A stretch of 64,000 nucleotides of DNA from an uncultured Clostridia bacterium (GTDB taxonomy: Bacteria; Bacillota; Clostridia; Oscillospirales; Ruminococcaceae), in the NCBI GenBank assembly GCA_947584375.1, contig CANPWL010000007.1, forward strand, positions 30,179 to 94,178. The letters are read 5' to 3'. A program made the translations under genes and the position numbers. Positions 24,889-34,423 of the stretch are shown here, piece after piece (the first letter of the stretch is position 1; every line of letters begins with the position of its first letter). Below the pieces are notes generated by a model. That model was given only the letters and a program-made list of their open reading frames with translations. It had not been told where the DNA came from and searched no databases.

Positions 24889-27800
24889 TTGAAAATGAAA
24901 AGAAAAGCTTTAAGTGTTATAAGCTGTTTAGCACTTTTGCTTAGCTCATTGCCATCTACGGCAGTTTTCGTTTCAGCTGCGGAGACAACAACGACTAGTC
25001 CTGGCGATCCGCAGTATGTTACCATTAATGGAACTGATAAGACAAAACATGCTGTTTTCGCTAATGGTACAGATATTGAGGTTACTTATGATGCAGAGAA
25101 AGGAACGAATACTGTAACATGGACTGATGCGGAACAAGCTAAAAACAAAATACAGTCAGTTCCAACAGACGCAGATGTATTTGCAGGATGTCATGGTAAT
25201 GCTACATCAGTTGGCACAGATAATCCTGTAAAAATCACAATTAACGGAGCACACCTTAATACTGTTTACGGCGGAGGACTTCATGAGTCAACTGTTGGAA
25301 ATGTAGAAATAACAGTTAAAGGTAAAGCAGAACTTAATTGGGTTTGCGGAGGCGGAGCTAACGCTCTCATTCATGACGATTGTTCTAGCGGCGCTTGGGA
25401 GAGCGATGCAAACACTTCTAAAACTGTAGTTAATAATGCAGTGATCAATATTGAAGATGGTGCTGTTGCAGATGCTGTTTATGGCGGAGGTCAAGGTAAC
25501 AGCAAAACTGACAAGACAACTATAAACATTAAAGACGGTACATTTGATTCTGTATGTGCCAGCGGTTCTAACGGTTATACAGGCACCGCAGATGTTAATA
25601 TTGAAGGCGGTACTATTAAAGATGTTAGGTCTGTAACTAGAGGTACTATTGAAAGCTCAGATGTTGCAGTTACAGGCGGTACCATAGATAATCTTTACAT
25701 AGGCGGAAGCGACGGAGAAAATATTACAGGTACTGTTAATAATTCAAATGTTGACATCACAGGCGGTACTGTTAAAGAGTTACACGCAGGTAAATCAAAC
25801 AACACGACTTTGGATGTAGCACAGCCGGAATACTCATTCTCAGCTGATCCAAGTTCTGTTGATAAGTACAACGCAGACATTGAAACTAAAAAGGATGAGG
25901 CAAACGCTTATTACTACTTCAAGGCTTACAAAGCTGACGGTGAGGAAGCTAACGGCAGTGAATTGGCAAAGAATCTTACTAAAATCGTAATGCCGATGAC
26001 AGGTTCCCTTGATAACAAGGCTTATCAGTTTGCATTTGTAATGGCAAACGGCGAAACTGTTGTAGCTACTGATGTAAAAGAAGGTGACGCATGGAAAGCT
26101 ACCAGATTAACATGTAAAGACGGAAGCTATGTAGATACAAACTACGACGCTATTCATCTGTTCGGCGGAAGACATAATGACGATACATTAGTTGAATCAA
26201 CTGACGTTACATTAGACGGAACCACCCACGTACAAACCGTATGGGGCGGCGGCTGGCATAAATCTTATACCGGCACAACTAAGGTAACAGTAAAGAATAA
26301 TGCAGAGGTTAAGGGTATCCAAGGCGGAGCTGCTGCATTATTTGCAGGCACAAACTGCAACACAGCGGAATGTCCAGCTAACGGCGGCAAAACATCATGT
26401 ATGTCGAAGCCATCAGGAAACACAAAAGATGATTATGATGTTCCTGAAAACGCACGTGTTCAAAAAGCAGAGGTAATAGTTGAAAGCTGCAAGCCATATA
26501 CAACACCAAGCGGGGCTCTATGTCAAACTATGATTTACGGCGGCGGTGAAAGTTTAGCATACACAGGCGAATGTTCAGTAACAATCAATGGCGGAGACTT
26601 TGGTACTGACGGAATAGTATATCCTGCCGGCTCAAACGGTTACACAGGCAAGTCTTCTCTTGTAGTTGACGGAGAGGTTACAATTCCAAAAGTTGCTTCT
26701 GCAAAGAGCGGAATTGTTAAGAGTGCTGACATTGAAATAAAGAACGGTACTGTAACAGAACTGACTTTGGGTATGATTGAAAGTCCCGAAGGCTATGGCG
26801 AATTAGGAGCTAGCGATGTAAAAGTATCAGGCGATGGTACAGTTAGCAATGTTGTGTTTGGTCATAAGAATGTTGAAGATGAAATCAAACCTGAAAGTGA
26901 TGAAGGCTATACTTTAACAGCTGACGGCGGAACAATAGAACAAGTCGCTGGTGAAGATGTTGATTATACAAAGCAAGACCTAGTATGTGAACACTCTAAG
27001 TATAATCATACTGAGGATGTACCAGCTAAGCCTGCAACTTGTGCTGAAGACGGTACTTATGCTTACTACAAGTGCGGAAACTGCGGACGCTACATTGCAG
27101 ATGATACTGATGATCATACAGGTAAGCCCGTAGACGTTACTAATAAAGCAGGCGACGCTGTTGATACTGATAAGATCGTAATGACAGCAGGCAACACACA
27201 CCACGTATTTGATAACGCTCAGGTAGTTGCAAAGGTTCCTGCAACTTGCTTAACAGACGGTAAAGAAGCATATGCTATATGTACTGTATGTAAAAAGCAA
27301 ATAGCAAAGGCTACACCTACTGCTTGGTCAGATCCGGCACAGACAATTCCAACAGAATATTCATTTGAGAATGTTGACAGTGAAGATGATTTAGTTATTA
27401 ATGCAACAGGACATACATTGGTTAATGTTCCAGCAACAGAGGCAACATGTACAAAAACAGGTTTGACTCAGGGAACTAATTGTTCAGCTTGCGGAGCTAT
27501 CATTGTTCCTCAATATACAGTAGCAATGAAAGATCATACACCGGATCCAAAGAAGGTAGCTAAAGTAGATGCTACATGTACAACTCCTGGTTACACAGAG
27601 GGTACTCAGTGTTCAGTTTGTAAGCAGATTTATGAGGGTCATGAATTGATTCCTGCATTAAATCACAATTTTGAAAAATACACATATAACAATGACGCTA
27701 CATGTACAGTAGACGGAACAAAGACAGCTAAATGTACACGTTGTGAAGTAAAGGATACAATACTTGATCCGGATCATCCTGCAGCACATACACCTGAGAA

Positions 27801-28485
27801 ACTCGATGCAGTAGATGCAACTTGTACATCAACAGGTTTGACAGAGGGTTCTAAGTGTTCAGTTTGTGGTGCAGAGCTTGTTAAGCAGTTAGCTACACCA
27901 ATGATTCCACATACACCTGTAACTGACGAAGGTTTTGCAGCAACTTGTACAAAGTTAGGTTTGTCAGAAGGTTCACACTGCTCAGTATGCGGCGGCGTAA
28001 TCGTAGCTCAGGTTGTACTTCCTGTAAAGGGACACAGCTACAAGGACGGTGTTTGCACAGTTTGCGGTGCTACAGAGCCTACAAATGGCAATACTGCAAC
28101 AACGACGAATCCTACTACAATCACTACTACTACTGCTAAACCTACTATCCCAGCTCAGGTAAATGCAGTTAAGCAGGCTAAAATCAAGAAGCTTACTGTA
28201 AAGAGCAAGGCTAAGAAAAAGATTACTGTTTCATGGGCTAAGGTTAAAGGCGCAAAGGGATATCAGGTTGAAGTTTCTAAGAGCAAGTCATTCAAGAAGA
28301 GCGGTAAGATTCTTACTAAGACATCTAAGAAAGTAAAGATCAACATCAAGAACTCTAAGATCAAGAGTAAGAAGACATACTACGTTCGTGTAAGAGCATA
28401 TGCAACTTATAAGAATGCTAGCGGCGCTACAAAGAAAGTATATAGCAGTTGGAATAAGAAATTGAGAAAGGTTAAAGTTAAGTAA
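24889..28485 (+). CDS. Large secreted repeat protein: beta-helix-like region, seven Cys-pair repeats, FN3-like C-terminus
   Basis: A 1,198-residue exported protein of unknown function. The start is TTG at 24889, eight bases after AGAGG. A signal peptide (SVISCLALLLSSLPSTAVFVSA) ends near residue 31. Residues 40-690 hold repeating short strands with glycine-rich turns (VYGGG, VWGGG, IYGGG, GSNGYTG twice), suggesting a beta-helix built by internal duplication. Residues 698-1070 carry seven repeats of ATC-x3-G with a downstream C-x2-C pair (such as GTNCSACG). A Thr-rich linker leads to a Lys-rich FN3-like domain (ITVSWAKVKGAKGYQVEVSK). No LPXTG or dockerin was seen. An adhesin or glycan-binding surface protein is plausible. 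Confidence 0.8.
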   Translation: MKMKRKALSVISCLALLLSSLPSTAVFVSAAETTTTSPGDPQYVTINGTDKTKHAVFANGTDIEVTYDAEKGTNTVTWTDAEQAKNKIQSVPTDADVFAGCHGNATSVGTDNPVKITINGAHLNTVYGGGLHESTVGNVEITVKGKAELNWVCGGGANALIHDDCSSGAWESDANTSKTVVNNAVINIEDGAVADAVYGGGQGNSKTDKTTINIKDGTFDSVCASGSNGYTGTADVNIEGGTIKDVRSVTRGTIESSDVAVTGGTIDNLYIGGSDGENITGTVNNSNVDITGGTVKELHAGKSNNTTLDVAQPEYSFSADPSSVDKYNADIETKKDEANAYYYFKAYKADGEEANGSELAKNLTKIVMPMTGSLDNKAYQFAFVMANGETVVATDVKEGDAWKATRLTCKDGSYVDTNYDAIHLFGGRHNDDTLVESTDVTLDGTTHVQTVWGGGWHKSYTGTTKVTVKNNAEVKGIQGGAAALFAGTNCNTAECPANGGKTSCMSKPSGNTKDDYDVPENARVQKAEVIVESCKPYTTPSGALCQTMIYGGGESLAYTGECSVTINGGDFGTDGIVYPAGSNGYTGKSSLVVDGEVTIPKVASAKSGIVKSADIEIKNGTVTELTLGMIESPEGYGELGASDVKVSGDGTVSNVVFGHKNVEDEIKPESDEGYTLTADGGTIEQVAGEDVDYTKQDLVCEHSKYNHTEDVPAKPATCAEDGTYAYYKCGNCGRYIADDTDDHTGKPVDVTNKAGDAVDTDKIVMTAGNTHHVFDNAQVVAKVPATCLTDGKEAYAICTVCKKQIAKATPTAWSDPAQTIPTEYSFENVDSEDDLVINATGHTLVNVPATEATCTKTGLTQGTNCSACGAIIVPQYTVAMKDHTPDPKKVAKVDATCTTPGYTEGTQCSVCKQIYEGHELIPALNHNFEKYTYNNDATCTVDGTKTAKCTRCEVKDTILDPDHPAAHTPEKLDAVDATCTSTGLTEGSKCSVCGAELVKQLATPMIPHTPVTDEGFAATCTKLGLSEGSHCSVCGGVIVAQVVLPVKGHSYKDGVCTVCGATEPTNGNTATTTNPTTITTTTAKPTIPAQVNAVKQAKIKKLTVKSKAKKKITVSWAKVKGAKGYQVEVSKSKSFKKSGKILTKTSKKVKINIKNSKIKSKKTYYVRVRAYATYKNASGATKKVYSSWNKKLRKVKVK

Positions 28486-28539
28486 TTTTCTTAATTGATT
28501 ATTGGTATACAGATTTTATGGATTTGTTTACTTCATAAA

Positions 28540-28573
28540 AAAGAAGGCTAAGTCACACGGCTTAGCCTTCTTT
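28540..28573 (+). terminator. Terminator of the secreted repeat protein gene
   Basis: Perfect 13-bp stem (AAAGAAGGCTAAG / CTTAGCCTTCTTT) with an eight-base loop. The T-run is part of the stem end. Confidence 0.85.
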
Positions 28574-28717
28574 GATTATGCAAGGCAAGTATAGTATATT
28601 AATTTAGCGGTCTGTCTGATAGATATTAGTAACGCAAATTCAGCAATGTATGGCAATTGTTTTAATTTGCGTGAAGGTAATGTTTAAACTATTTTTAAGA
28701 AAGCTTTAAGCATATAA

Positions 28718-28747
28718 AAAACCCACTAAGAATTTCTTAGTGGGTTT
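28718..28747 (-). terminator. Terminator of rny
   Basis: AAACCCACTAAG pairs with CTTAGTGGGTTT over a five-base loop. On the minus strand it continues into TTTTTTATATG. It begins only four bases after the rny stop and may also act on the plus strand. Confidence 0.88.
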
Positions 28748-28750
28748 ATA

Positions 28751-30316
28751 TTATTTAGCGTATTCAACCGCTCTGCTTTCACGAATTAAGTGTACCTTTA
28801 TTTGTCCGGGATAATCCATTTCATCTTCTATCTTATTTGCAATATCACGGGCAATTACTATCATTTTTTCATCGTTTACCTTCTCAGGCTGAATCATAAT
28901 TCTGACCTCACGTCCTGCCTGAATAGCATAGGACTTATCAACACCGTCATATGAAGAACACAGTTCCTCAAGTTTCTGCAAACGTTTGATATAATTCTCA
29001 TAATTTTCGCTTCTTGCTGCCGGTCTTGCGGCTGATATAGCGTCAGCAGCTTGTACAAGAGCAGCAACCACAGTTTTAGTTTCAACATCTCCGTGATGTG
29101 CTTCAATAGCATGAATAACATCAGGATTTTCCTTGTATTTCTTACAGACATCAACACCGATCTGAACGTGTGAGCCTTCAATCTCGTAGCTTAGAGCCTT
29201 ACCGATGTCATGCAGAAGTCCGGCTCTTCTTGCTAGATTTGCATCAACCCCAAGTTCAGACGCCATCATTCCTGCGAGGTGTGAAACCTCAATTGAGTGA
29301 TTAAGAACATTCTGACGATAACTTGTTCTGTAATGAAGCCGACCTAAGAGCTTGACAAGTTCATTATTAATACCGTGTACATTAGTTTCAAGAATAGCAC
29401 GTTCGCCTTCTTGTTTAATTTTATATTCTACTTCACGTCTAGATTTGTCAACAGCTTCTTCAATTCTTGTCGGATGAATTCGTCCATCCTGAATAAGCTT
29501 TTCAAGTGATAATCTTGCGATTTCTCTTCTAACCTGGTCAAAGCAGGAAAGAGTAATTGCTTCAGGAGTATCATCGATAATCAAATCAACACCTGTGAGC
29601 GTTTCAATTGTTCTGATGTTTCTGCCCTCACGGCCGATGATTCGACCTTTCATCTCATCATTAGGAAGCGGGACTACTGATACTGCTGCATCAGATACTT
29701 GTTCAGCTGAGCATCTGGCAATTGCAAGTGAAATATATTGTCTTGCTTTATCTTCACATTCCTCTTTTATTTTAGCCTCATATGCTTGAATTTTAATAGC
29801 CTTTTCATGTACCAGTTCATCTTCAAGACTTGACAAGAGATGTTCTTTTGCCTGCTCCTTAGTAAATTCAGAGATTTTTTCGAGCATATCAAGCTGACTT
29901 TTCTTAATTCTGTCTGATTCAGCTAAAGTTTCTTCAGCTTTTTTAATCTTTGATTGTAAAGTTTCTTCTTTCTTTTCGATATTATCCAGCTTTTTATCCA
30001 TAGCTTCTTCTTTTTGCTGGATACGTCGCTCATGTCTGGATACTTCATTGCGGCGGTCTTTAATTTCTTTTTCGGCTTCGGAACGATGTCTATGTATCTC
30101 TTCCTTAGCTTCAATTAAGGTTTCTTTTTTAATACTTTCAGCGTTCTTTTTAGCTTCATTTATAATGCGTTCAGCTTCTTTTTCAGCCGAACCTATCTCA
30201 GCTTCTGCTTTACGCATTCTTGACTTTATACCTTGCTTAAAAGCAATAAATCCGCACACAAGAGCACCAATTAAAAAAGCACCGCAACACAATAGTATGA
30301 TCAACCATGTGTTCAT
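28751..30316 (-). CDS. rny: Ribonuclease Y
   Basis: Membrane-anchored endoribonuclease that initiates mRNA decay in Firmicutes. An N-terminal membrane helix ([23 protein letters not shown]) is followed by a coiled coil of about 170 residues rich in Lys/Glu. Next come a KH domain ([31 protein letters not shown]) and an HD domain with [12 protein letters not shown], the metal-binding HD, and HHGD. The C-terminus [20 protein letters not shown] is the conserved end. At 521 aa it has the full length. AAGGAGGAAG precedes the ATG. Expressed from a consensus promoter at 30512-30540 with a leader of about 190 bases. Confidence 0.97.
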   Translation of the reverse strand: MNTWLIILLCCGAFLIGALVCGFIAFKQGIKSRMRKAEAEIGSAEKEAERIINEAKKNAESIKKETLIEAKEEIHRHRSEAEKEIKDRRNEVSRHERRIQQKEEAMDKKLDNIEKKEETLQSKIKKAEETLAESDRIKKSQLDMLEKISEFTKEQAKEHLLSSLEDELVHEKAIKIQAYEAKIKEECEDKARQYISLAIARCSAEQVSDAAVSVVPLPNDEMKGRIIGREGRNIRTIETLTGVDLIIDDTPEAITLSCFDQVRREIARLSLEKLIQDGRIHPTRIEEAVDKSRREVEYKIKQEGERAILETNVHGINNELVKLLGRLHYRTSYRQNVLNHSIEVSHLAGMMASELGVDANLARRAGLLHDIGKALSYEIEGSHVQIGVDVCKKYKENPDVIHAIEAHHGDVETKTVVAALVQAADAISAARPAARSENYENYIKRLQKLEELCSSYDGVDKSYAIQAGREVRIMIQPEKVNDEKMIVIARDIANKIEDEMDYPGQIKVHLIRESRAVEYAK

Positions 30317-30511
30317 TTAATAGCTTCCTCCTTCTATAAGTAATATTACTTAGGAAGGTATGCCCTATCTGCTTATTAAATTTTCAATAACTGTATAGTA
30401 ACATTTACCTTCAAAAGTAAAGTGTAATAAAGTAATAATATCTATACGTCAATAAGGATTTATCAAATAAAAATTAATCCTTGTTGTATAAATACAATAA
30501 TATACAGATGT

Positions 30512-30540
30512 ATTATACTATATTTTGTGCATTATGTCAA
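30512..30540 (-). promoter_or_regulatory. Consensus promoter of rny
   Basis: TTGACA-17-TATAAT on the minus strand. The predicted leader (30317-30505) contains AAGGATT/AATCCTT and TAAGTAAT/ATTACTTA stems; such long leaders suit autoregulation of an RNase mRNA, though that is inference. Confidence 0.8.
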
Positions 30541-30617
30541 GTACCAAAAACAATTATTTATATATTAATTTAAAAGATATATATTTATTAAGACATAATC
30601 AATATACTTAAAATGTA

Positions 30618-30646
30618 TTGACATTTAAGTTTAATAATGATAAACT
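30618..30646 (+). promoter_or_regulatory. Promoter of the threonine T-box operon
   Basis: TTGACA-17-TAAACT with an extended -10 TG. The -35 lies about 80 bases from the divergent rny promoter. Confidence 0.7.
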
Positions 30647-30723
30647 ATATTTAATATGTTCAGCGTAAAATGTTTTACGGCTGATTATAAGACTTTGATT
30701 AGCAAAACAGTTATTAATATTAA

Positions 30724-30950
30724 ATGCTTTGATGAGGAAGCTGAATGCAAAAGTATATTCCAAAGAGAGTTTCGCCTCGGCTGAAAGCGAAATGAATAAG
30801 GTGTATTCAGACACCGCCTCTGAGCTTCGTCTAATAAACGACGTATATCTGCGTTAAAGGTGCTAATGAGTTGCGGTATTTGACTGCAAGAAATTGGGTG
30901 GAACCACGATATATCGTCCCATGGGAGTTTTATCCTTGGGATTTTTTTAT
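30724..30950 (+). promoter_or_regulatory. T-box riboswitch, threonine-specific
   Basis: Leader RNA that reads the charging state of tRNA-Thr and decides between termination and read-through. The T-box core GGGTGGAACCACG is at 30896-30909. It is followed by the terminator stem (TCCCA...TGGGA) with a seven-T run to 30948. Stem I can be traced: GCTT/GAGC base, GAGG/CCTC, GAATGC/GTATTC, then TATTC/GAATA and TTTCGC/GCGAAA with AGAGAG between. The specifier loop is AGACACCG. Both possible triplets in it (ACA or ACC) are Thr codons, agreeing with thrS downstream. ACC is preferred because a purine follows it. Confidence 0.92.
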
Positions 30951-30970
30951 TTAAAAAAGGAGGAGTATTT

Positions 30971-31300
30971 ATGAACTTCAAGAAAAAAGGTGCATTTATA
31001 ACTTTCTTTTTGTCAATAGCGGCTGAGATAGCAGTTATGATACTGTTTTTACTTGCTGTAAATCATATAATGATTATGTATGTTGCTCTTCTTTTATCAA
31101 TAATGCTCTTTGTATTTATATATTGGTCTAATACCGCTTTTAACGAGTTGAGCGTTAATAAAGAAGGGAAGAGTATTCTGTCAAAACGAACGAGAAAACT
31201 TTTTAATATAATAAGTGCAGTTTTAAGTTTAGGACTTTTGGCTGTGGGAGTTCTTGTGTTTTTGGATTATTACTATTATCCTATTTTCAGCAGACGATAA
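30971..31300 (+). CDS. Small membrane protein between the T-box and thrS
   Basis: A 109-residue protein that I do not recognise. It has three likely membrane helices: about residues 8-30, 32-52 and 78-100 (FNIISAVLSLGLLAVGVLVFL). A short basic loop lies between the second and third. AAGGAGGAG precedes the ATG by four bases. The T-box terminator lies just upstream and there is no other promoter, so it is co-controlled with thrS by threonyl-tRNA supply. Its function is unknown; an amino-acid related membrane role is only suggested by context. Confidence 0.75.
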   Translation: MNFKKKGAFITFFLSIAAEIAVMILFLLAVNHIMIMYVALLLSIMLFVFIYWSNTAFNELSVNKEGKSILSKRTRKLFNIISAVLSLGLLAVGVLVFLDYYYYPIFSRR

Positions 31301-31330
31301 ATTTGATTAAATTATGAGAGGAAGATAAAA

Positions 31331-33241
31331 ATGATTAAATTGACTTTAAAGGACGGAAGCGTAAGAGAGGTTGAAAGCGGTATGTCAGCCGCAGAGATAA
31401 TAAAAGGTATCGGAATGGGTCTTTATAAGGCGGCTTGTTCTGTAAAAATTAACGGAGAGGTAAAGGATATAAGAACTGTTATTGACAGTGATTGCGAATT
31501 TGAAGTGCTTACATTCGACGACATTGACGGTAAAAAAACATTTTGGCATACAGCATCGCATATTCTTGCTCAGGCTGTTAAGCGTCTCTACCCTGAAACT
31601 CTGCTTGCAATAGGCCCTGCAATTGACAACGGATTCTATTATGATTTTGACAGGGAGACTCCTTTCACAACAGAAGAACTTGAAAAAATTGAGGTTGAAA
31701 TGAAAAAGATTGTCAAGGAGGGTCTTGAGCTTGAACAGTTTGAACTGCCGCCTGATGAGGCTATAAAGTATCTTGAGGATAAAGGCGAAATATATAAGGT
31801 TGAACTATGTCAAGAGCATAGCGATAAAGGTGAGCCTATTTCATTCTATAAGCAGGGTGAGTTCACTGACCTCTGTGCAGGTCCTCATCTTATGACAACT
31901 GCTCCGATAAAAGCGTTTAAGCTTACTTCTTGCACAGGGGCTTATTGGCGGGGCAATGAAAAGAATAAGATGCTTTCCAGAATCTATGCAACGGCATTTC
32001 CGAAGACGAGCGAGCTTCAGGAATACCTTGATCGTCTTGAAGAAGCTAAAAAGAGAGATCACAGAAAACTCGGAAAAGAGCTTGGATTATTTGCTCTTAT
32101 GGATGAAGGACCCGGTTTCCCATTTTTCCTTCCAAAGGGAATGATTTTAAAGAATACTCTTATTGATTACTGGAGAGAAGTTCACACAAGAGCGGGATAT
32201 CAGGAAATCTCAACACCGATGATGATGAACAGGGCCTTGTGGGAACGTTCGGGTCACTGGGATCACTACAAGGAAAATATGTATACAACTGTTATTGATG
32301 AAACTGATTTTGCAATTAAGCCTATGAACTGTCCAGGCGGACTTTTGGTTTATAAAACTCAGCTTCATTCATACAGAGATCTTCCTATGCGTATGGGAGA
32401 GCTTGGTCTTGTTCACAGACATGAGCTTTCTGGTGCTTTGCACGGACTTATGAGAGTTCGTTGCTTTACACAGGACGATGCACATATATTTATGACAAAG
32501 GAACAAATCAAGGATGAAATAAAGGGTGTAGTTGCACTTATAGATGAGGTTTACAGTCTGTTTGGATTTAAGTATCACGTAGAACTTTCAACACGTCCTG
32601 AGGATAGCATGGGAAGCGATGAAGACTGGGAGATCGCTACAAATTCGCTGAAAGACGCACTTGAAGAAATCGGTCTTGAATTTGTTATAAATGAGGGTGA
32701 CGGAGCATTTTACGGACCTAAGATTGATTTTCATCTTGAGGATTCTTTGGGAAGAACATGGCAGTGCGGAACTATTCAGCTTGACTTCCAGCTTCCTGAA
32801 AGGTTTGAGCTAGAATATATGGGTGCAGACGGAGAAAAGCACCGCCCGGTAATGATCCACCGTGTTGTATTCGGAAGCATTGAAAGATTTATAGGAATAT
32901 TGATAGAACATTTTGCAGGCGCTTTTCCGCTTTGGCTTGCACCTGAGCAGGTTAAAATAATTCCGATCTCAGATAAACAGCTTGATTACGCAAAGGATTT
33001 ACTATCAAAGCTTCAGGCTGCCCGTATCAGGGCTTCAATTGATGACAGAAGCGAAAAAATGGGATACAAGATCCGTCAGGCGCAGCTTGAGAAAATTCCA
33101 TATATGCTTGTTGTCGGCGATAAGGAGATGCAGGACGGAACGGTTTCTGTACGTTCAAGAAAAGACGGAGACGCAGGTAAAATGTCTGTGGATGAGCTTA
33201 TATCAAAGTTATTAAATGAAATACAAACAAAATCGAAGTAA
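31331..33241 (+). CDS. thrS: Threonine--tRNA ligase
   Basis: Class II synthetase charging tRNA-Thr, with proofreading of Ser-tRNA-Thr. The TGS domain covers residues 1-60. The editing (SAD) domain carries HTASHILAQA near residue 76 and the downstream CxGPH-type site (DLCAGPHL). The catalytic core has the zinc and active-site block MNCPGG near residue 336, RMGELGLVHRHELSGALHGLMRVR, and motif 3 HRVVFGSIERFIGILIEHF. The C-terminal anticodon-binding domain is complete. At 636 aa the length is normal. GAGAGGAAG precedes the ATG. It is regulated by the upstream T-box. Confidence 0.97.
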   Translation: MIKLTLKDGSVREVESGMSAAEIIKGIGMGLYKAACSVKINGEVKDIRTVIDSDCEFEVLTFDDIDGKKTFWHTASHILAQAVKRLYPETLLAIGPAIDNGFYYDFDRETPFTTEELEKIEVEMKKIVKEGLELEQFELPPDEAIKYLEDKGEIYKVELCQEHSDKGEPISFYKQGEFTDLCAGPHLMTTAPIKAFKLTSCTGAYWRGNEKNKMLSRIYATAFPKTSELQEYLDRLEEAKKRDHRKLGKELGLFALMDEGPGFPFFLPKGMILKNTLIDYWREVHTRAGYQEISTPMMMNRALWERSGHWDHYKENMYTTVIDETDFAIKPMNCPGGLLVYKTQLHSYRDLPMRMGELGLVHRHELSGALHGLMRVRCFTQDDAHIFMTKEQIKDEIKGVVALIDEVYSLFGFKYHVELSTRPEDSMGSDEDWEIATNSLKDALEEIGLEFVINEGDGAFYGPKIDFHLEDSLGRTWQCGTIQLDFQLPERFELEYMGADGEKHRPVMIHRVVFGSIERFIGILIEHFAGAFPLWLAPEQVKIIPISDKQLDYAKDLLSKLQAARIRASIDDRSEKMGYKIRQAQLEKIPYMLVVGDKEMQDGTVSVRSRKDGDAGKMSVDELISKLLNEIQTKSK

Positions 33242-33250
33242 AGAATAAGA

Positions 33251-33274
33251 GGGCAATCTATATATAGATTGCCC
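33251..33274 (+). terminator. Terminator of thrS
   Basis: GGGCAATCTA pairs with TAGATTGCCC over a TATA loop, followed by TATGTTTTT. Confidence 0.75.
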
Positions 33275-33537
33275 TATGTTTTTAGTAAGAAGCAGCTTAT
33301 TACTAAATTTGGAGCCGAATATATAAGTTATTTGTTATAATATAGTTTAACAATTGGTTTAAACACTTAATAATTTGTGAATAAAGTCAGTATTTTTATT
33401 ACTAGAAGATAAAATTTATGAATTGTTTACCATTTTTGGGGCATCCTACACAAACAAACAATTATATATTTGTATAAAGTAAACAAATTGTGTTAATTTG
33501 CACAAAACAAAGAGTTATTATAAAATTGATAAATAAC

Positions 33538-33566
33538 TTGACAAACAGTAGTTAAATTGCTATAAT
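33538..33566 (+). promoter_or_regulatory. Consensus promoter of the LolD-type ATPase / sugar transport operon
   Basis: TTGACA-17-TATAAT, predicted start near 33573. The preceding 33275-33537 interval is A+T-rich and shows nothing else that I can name. Confidence 0.8.
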
Positions 33567-33572
33567 TATAAC

Positions 33573-33745
33573 TAGAAATTTATATTCATTTTGAGCAAAA
33601 TCACAACAAGAAGTCAATAAAAACGTGATTTTGTAGTAGCTTTTAGCTAAAAATTAATAAATGTAGTGTAGAATTTATTCAAAACACACAAAATGTGCAA
33701 TATGCACAAAAAATCGCTTTAATACAAGTATGTCGGAGAAATGTT
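33573..33745 (+). other. Structured leader of the transport operon
   Basis: About 170 untranslated bases. CAAAATCAC (33596-33604) pairs with GTGATTTTG (33625-33633), then AGC-TTTT-AGCT-like and TGTGCA/TGCACA (33694-33708) inverted repeats follow. The last could equally be an operator dyad. No known riboswitch was recognised. Confidence 0.4.
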
Positions 33746-34423
33746 ATGAGCGTTATTCTTTCTACAAAGGGCATTTGTCGTGATTTTACGATGGGGAACA
33801 ACATTGTTGTTAATGCCTTGAAAAATATTAATATTGATATTAAAGAAGGTAAGCTTACCGTTTTGCGTGGACCTTCAGGCAGCGGAAAGACAACGCTTAT
33901 AAATATCCTTGGGGCTCTTGATAAACCTTCAAAAGGCGAGGTCTGGTTTGACGGCAGTGACATTACCAAACTTTCTGAGAAAAAACGCGACAGATTAAGA
34001 CGTTTTGATATGGCATTTGTTTTTCAGTCGGTCGCATTGATGTCATCAATGACAGCTTATGAGAATGTTGAGTTCGGACTCAGGCTTGCGAAATTTCCGT
34101 TTTCTGATCGTGATAAGAGAACCCGTGAGGTTATGAAAAACGTCAATTTGGAAAAGCGTATGTTCCATAGACCGGGGGAAATGTCCGGAGGCGAACAGCA
34201 AAGAACGGCAATTGCAAGAGCAATAGCTCATAAGCCAAAAATCGTTTTTGCTGACGAGCCGACGGCAGAGCTTGATTCGACAACTTCTCTGCATATAATA
34301 AAGCTTTTTAAAGAGCTTGTTGAAAAAGAAGGCATGACAATTGTTATGACTACTCACGACCCGAGTATGATGGAGGTCGCAGATAAGGTTTATACATTAG
34401 AGGATGGTGAGATTGTTGACTGA
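33746..34423 (+). CDS. LolD/MacB-type ABC ATPase, first of a pair
   Basis: A 225-residue cytosolic ATPase with Walker A GPSGSGKTT, Q-loop VFQS, signature MSGGEQQR, Walker B VFADEPTAELDS and H-loop TTHD. It belongs to the FtsE/LolD/MacB group used with FtsX-type permeases, not to the MalK group, and has no TOBE domain. The start ATG 33746 (CGGAGA upstream) is chosen over the ORF-track start at 33695, which lies in the leader dyad. It overlaps the second ATPase gene. No FtsX-like permease is nearby; what follows is a sugar-binding protein and sugar-type permeases. Confidence 0.88.
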   Translation: MSVILSTKGICRDFTMGNNIVVNALKNINIDIKEGKLTVLRGPSGSGKTTLINILGALDKPSKGEVWFDGSDITKLSEKKRDRLRRFDMAFVFQSVALMSSMTAYENVEFGLRLAKFPFSDRDKRTREVMKNVNLEKRMFHRPGEMSGGEQQRTAIARAIAHKPKIVFADEPTAELDSTTSLHIIKLFKELVEKEGMTIVMTTHDPSMMEVADKVYTLEDGEIVD

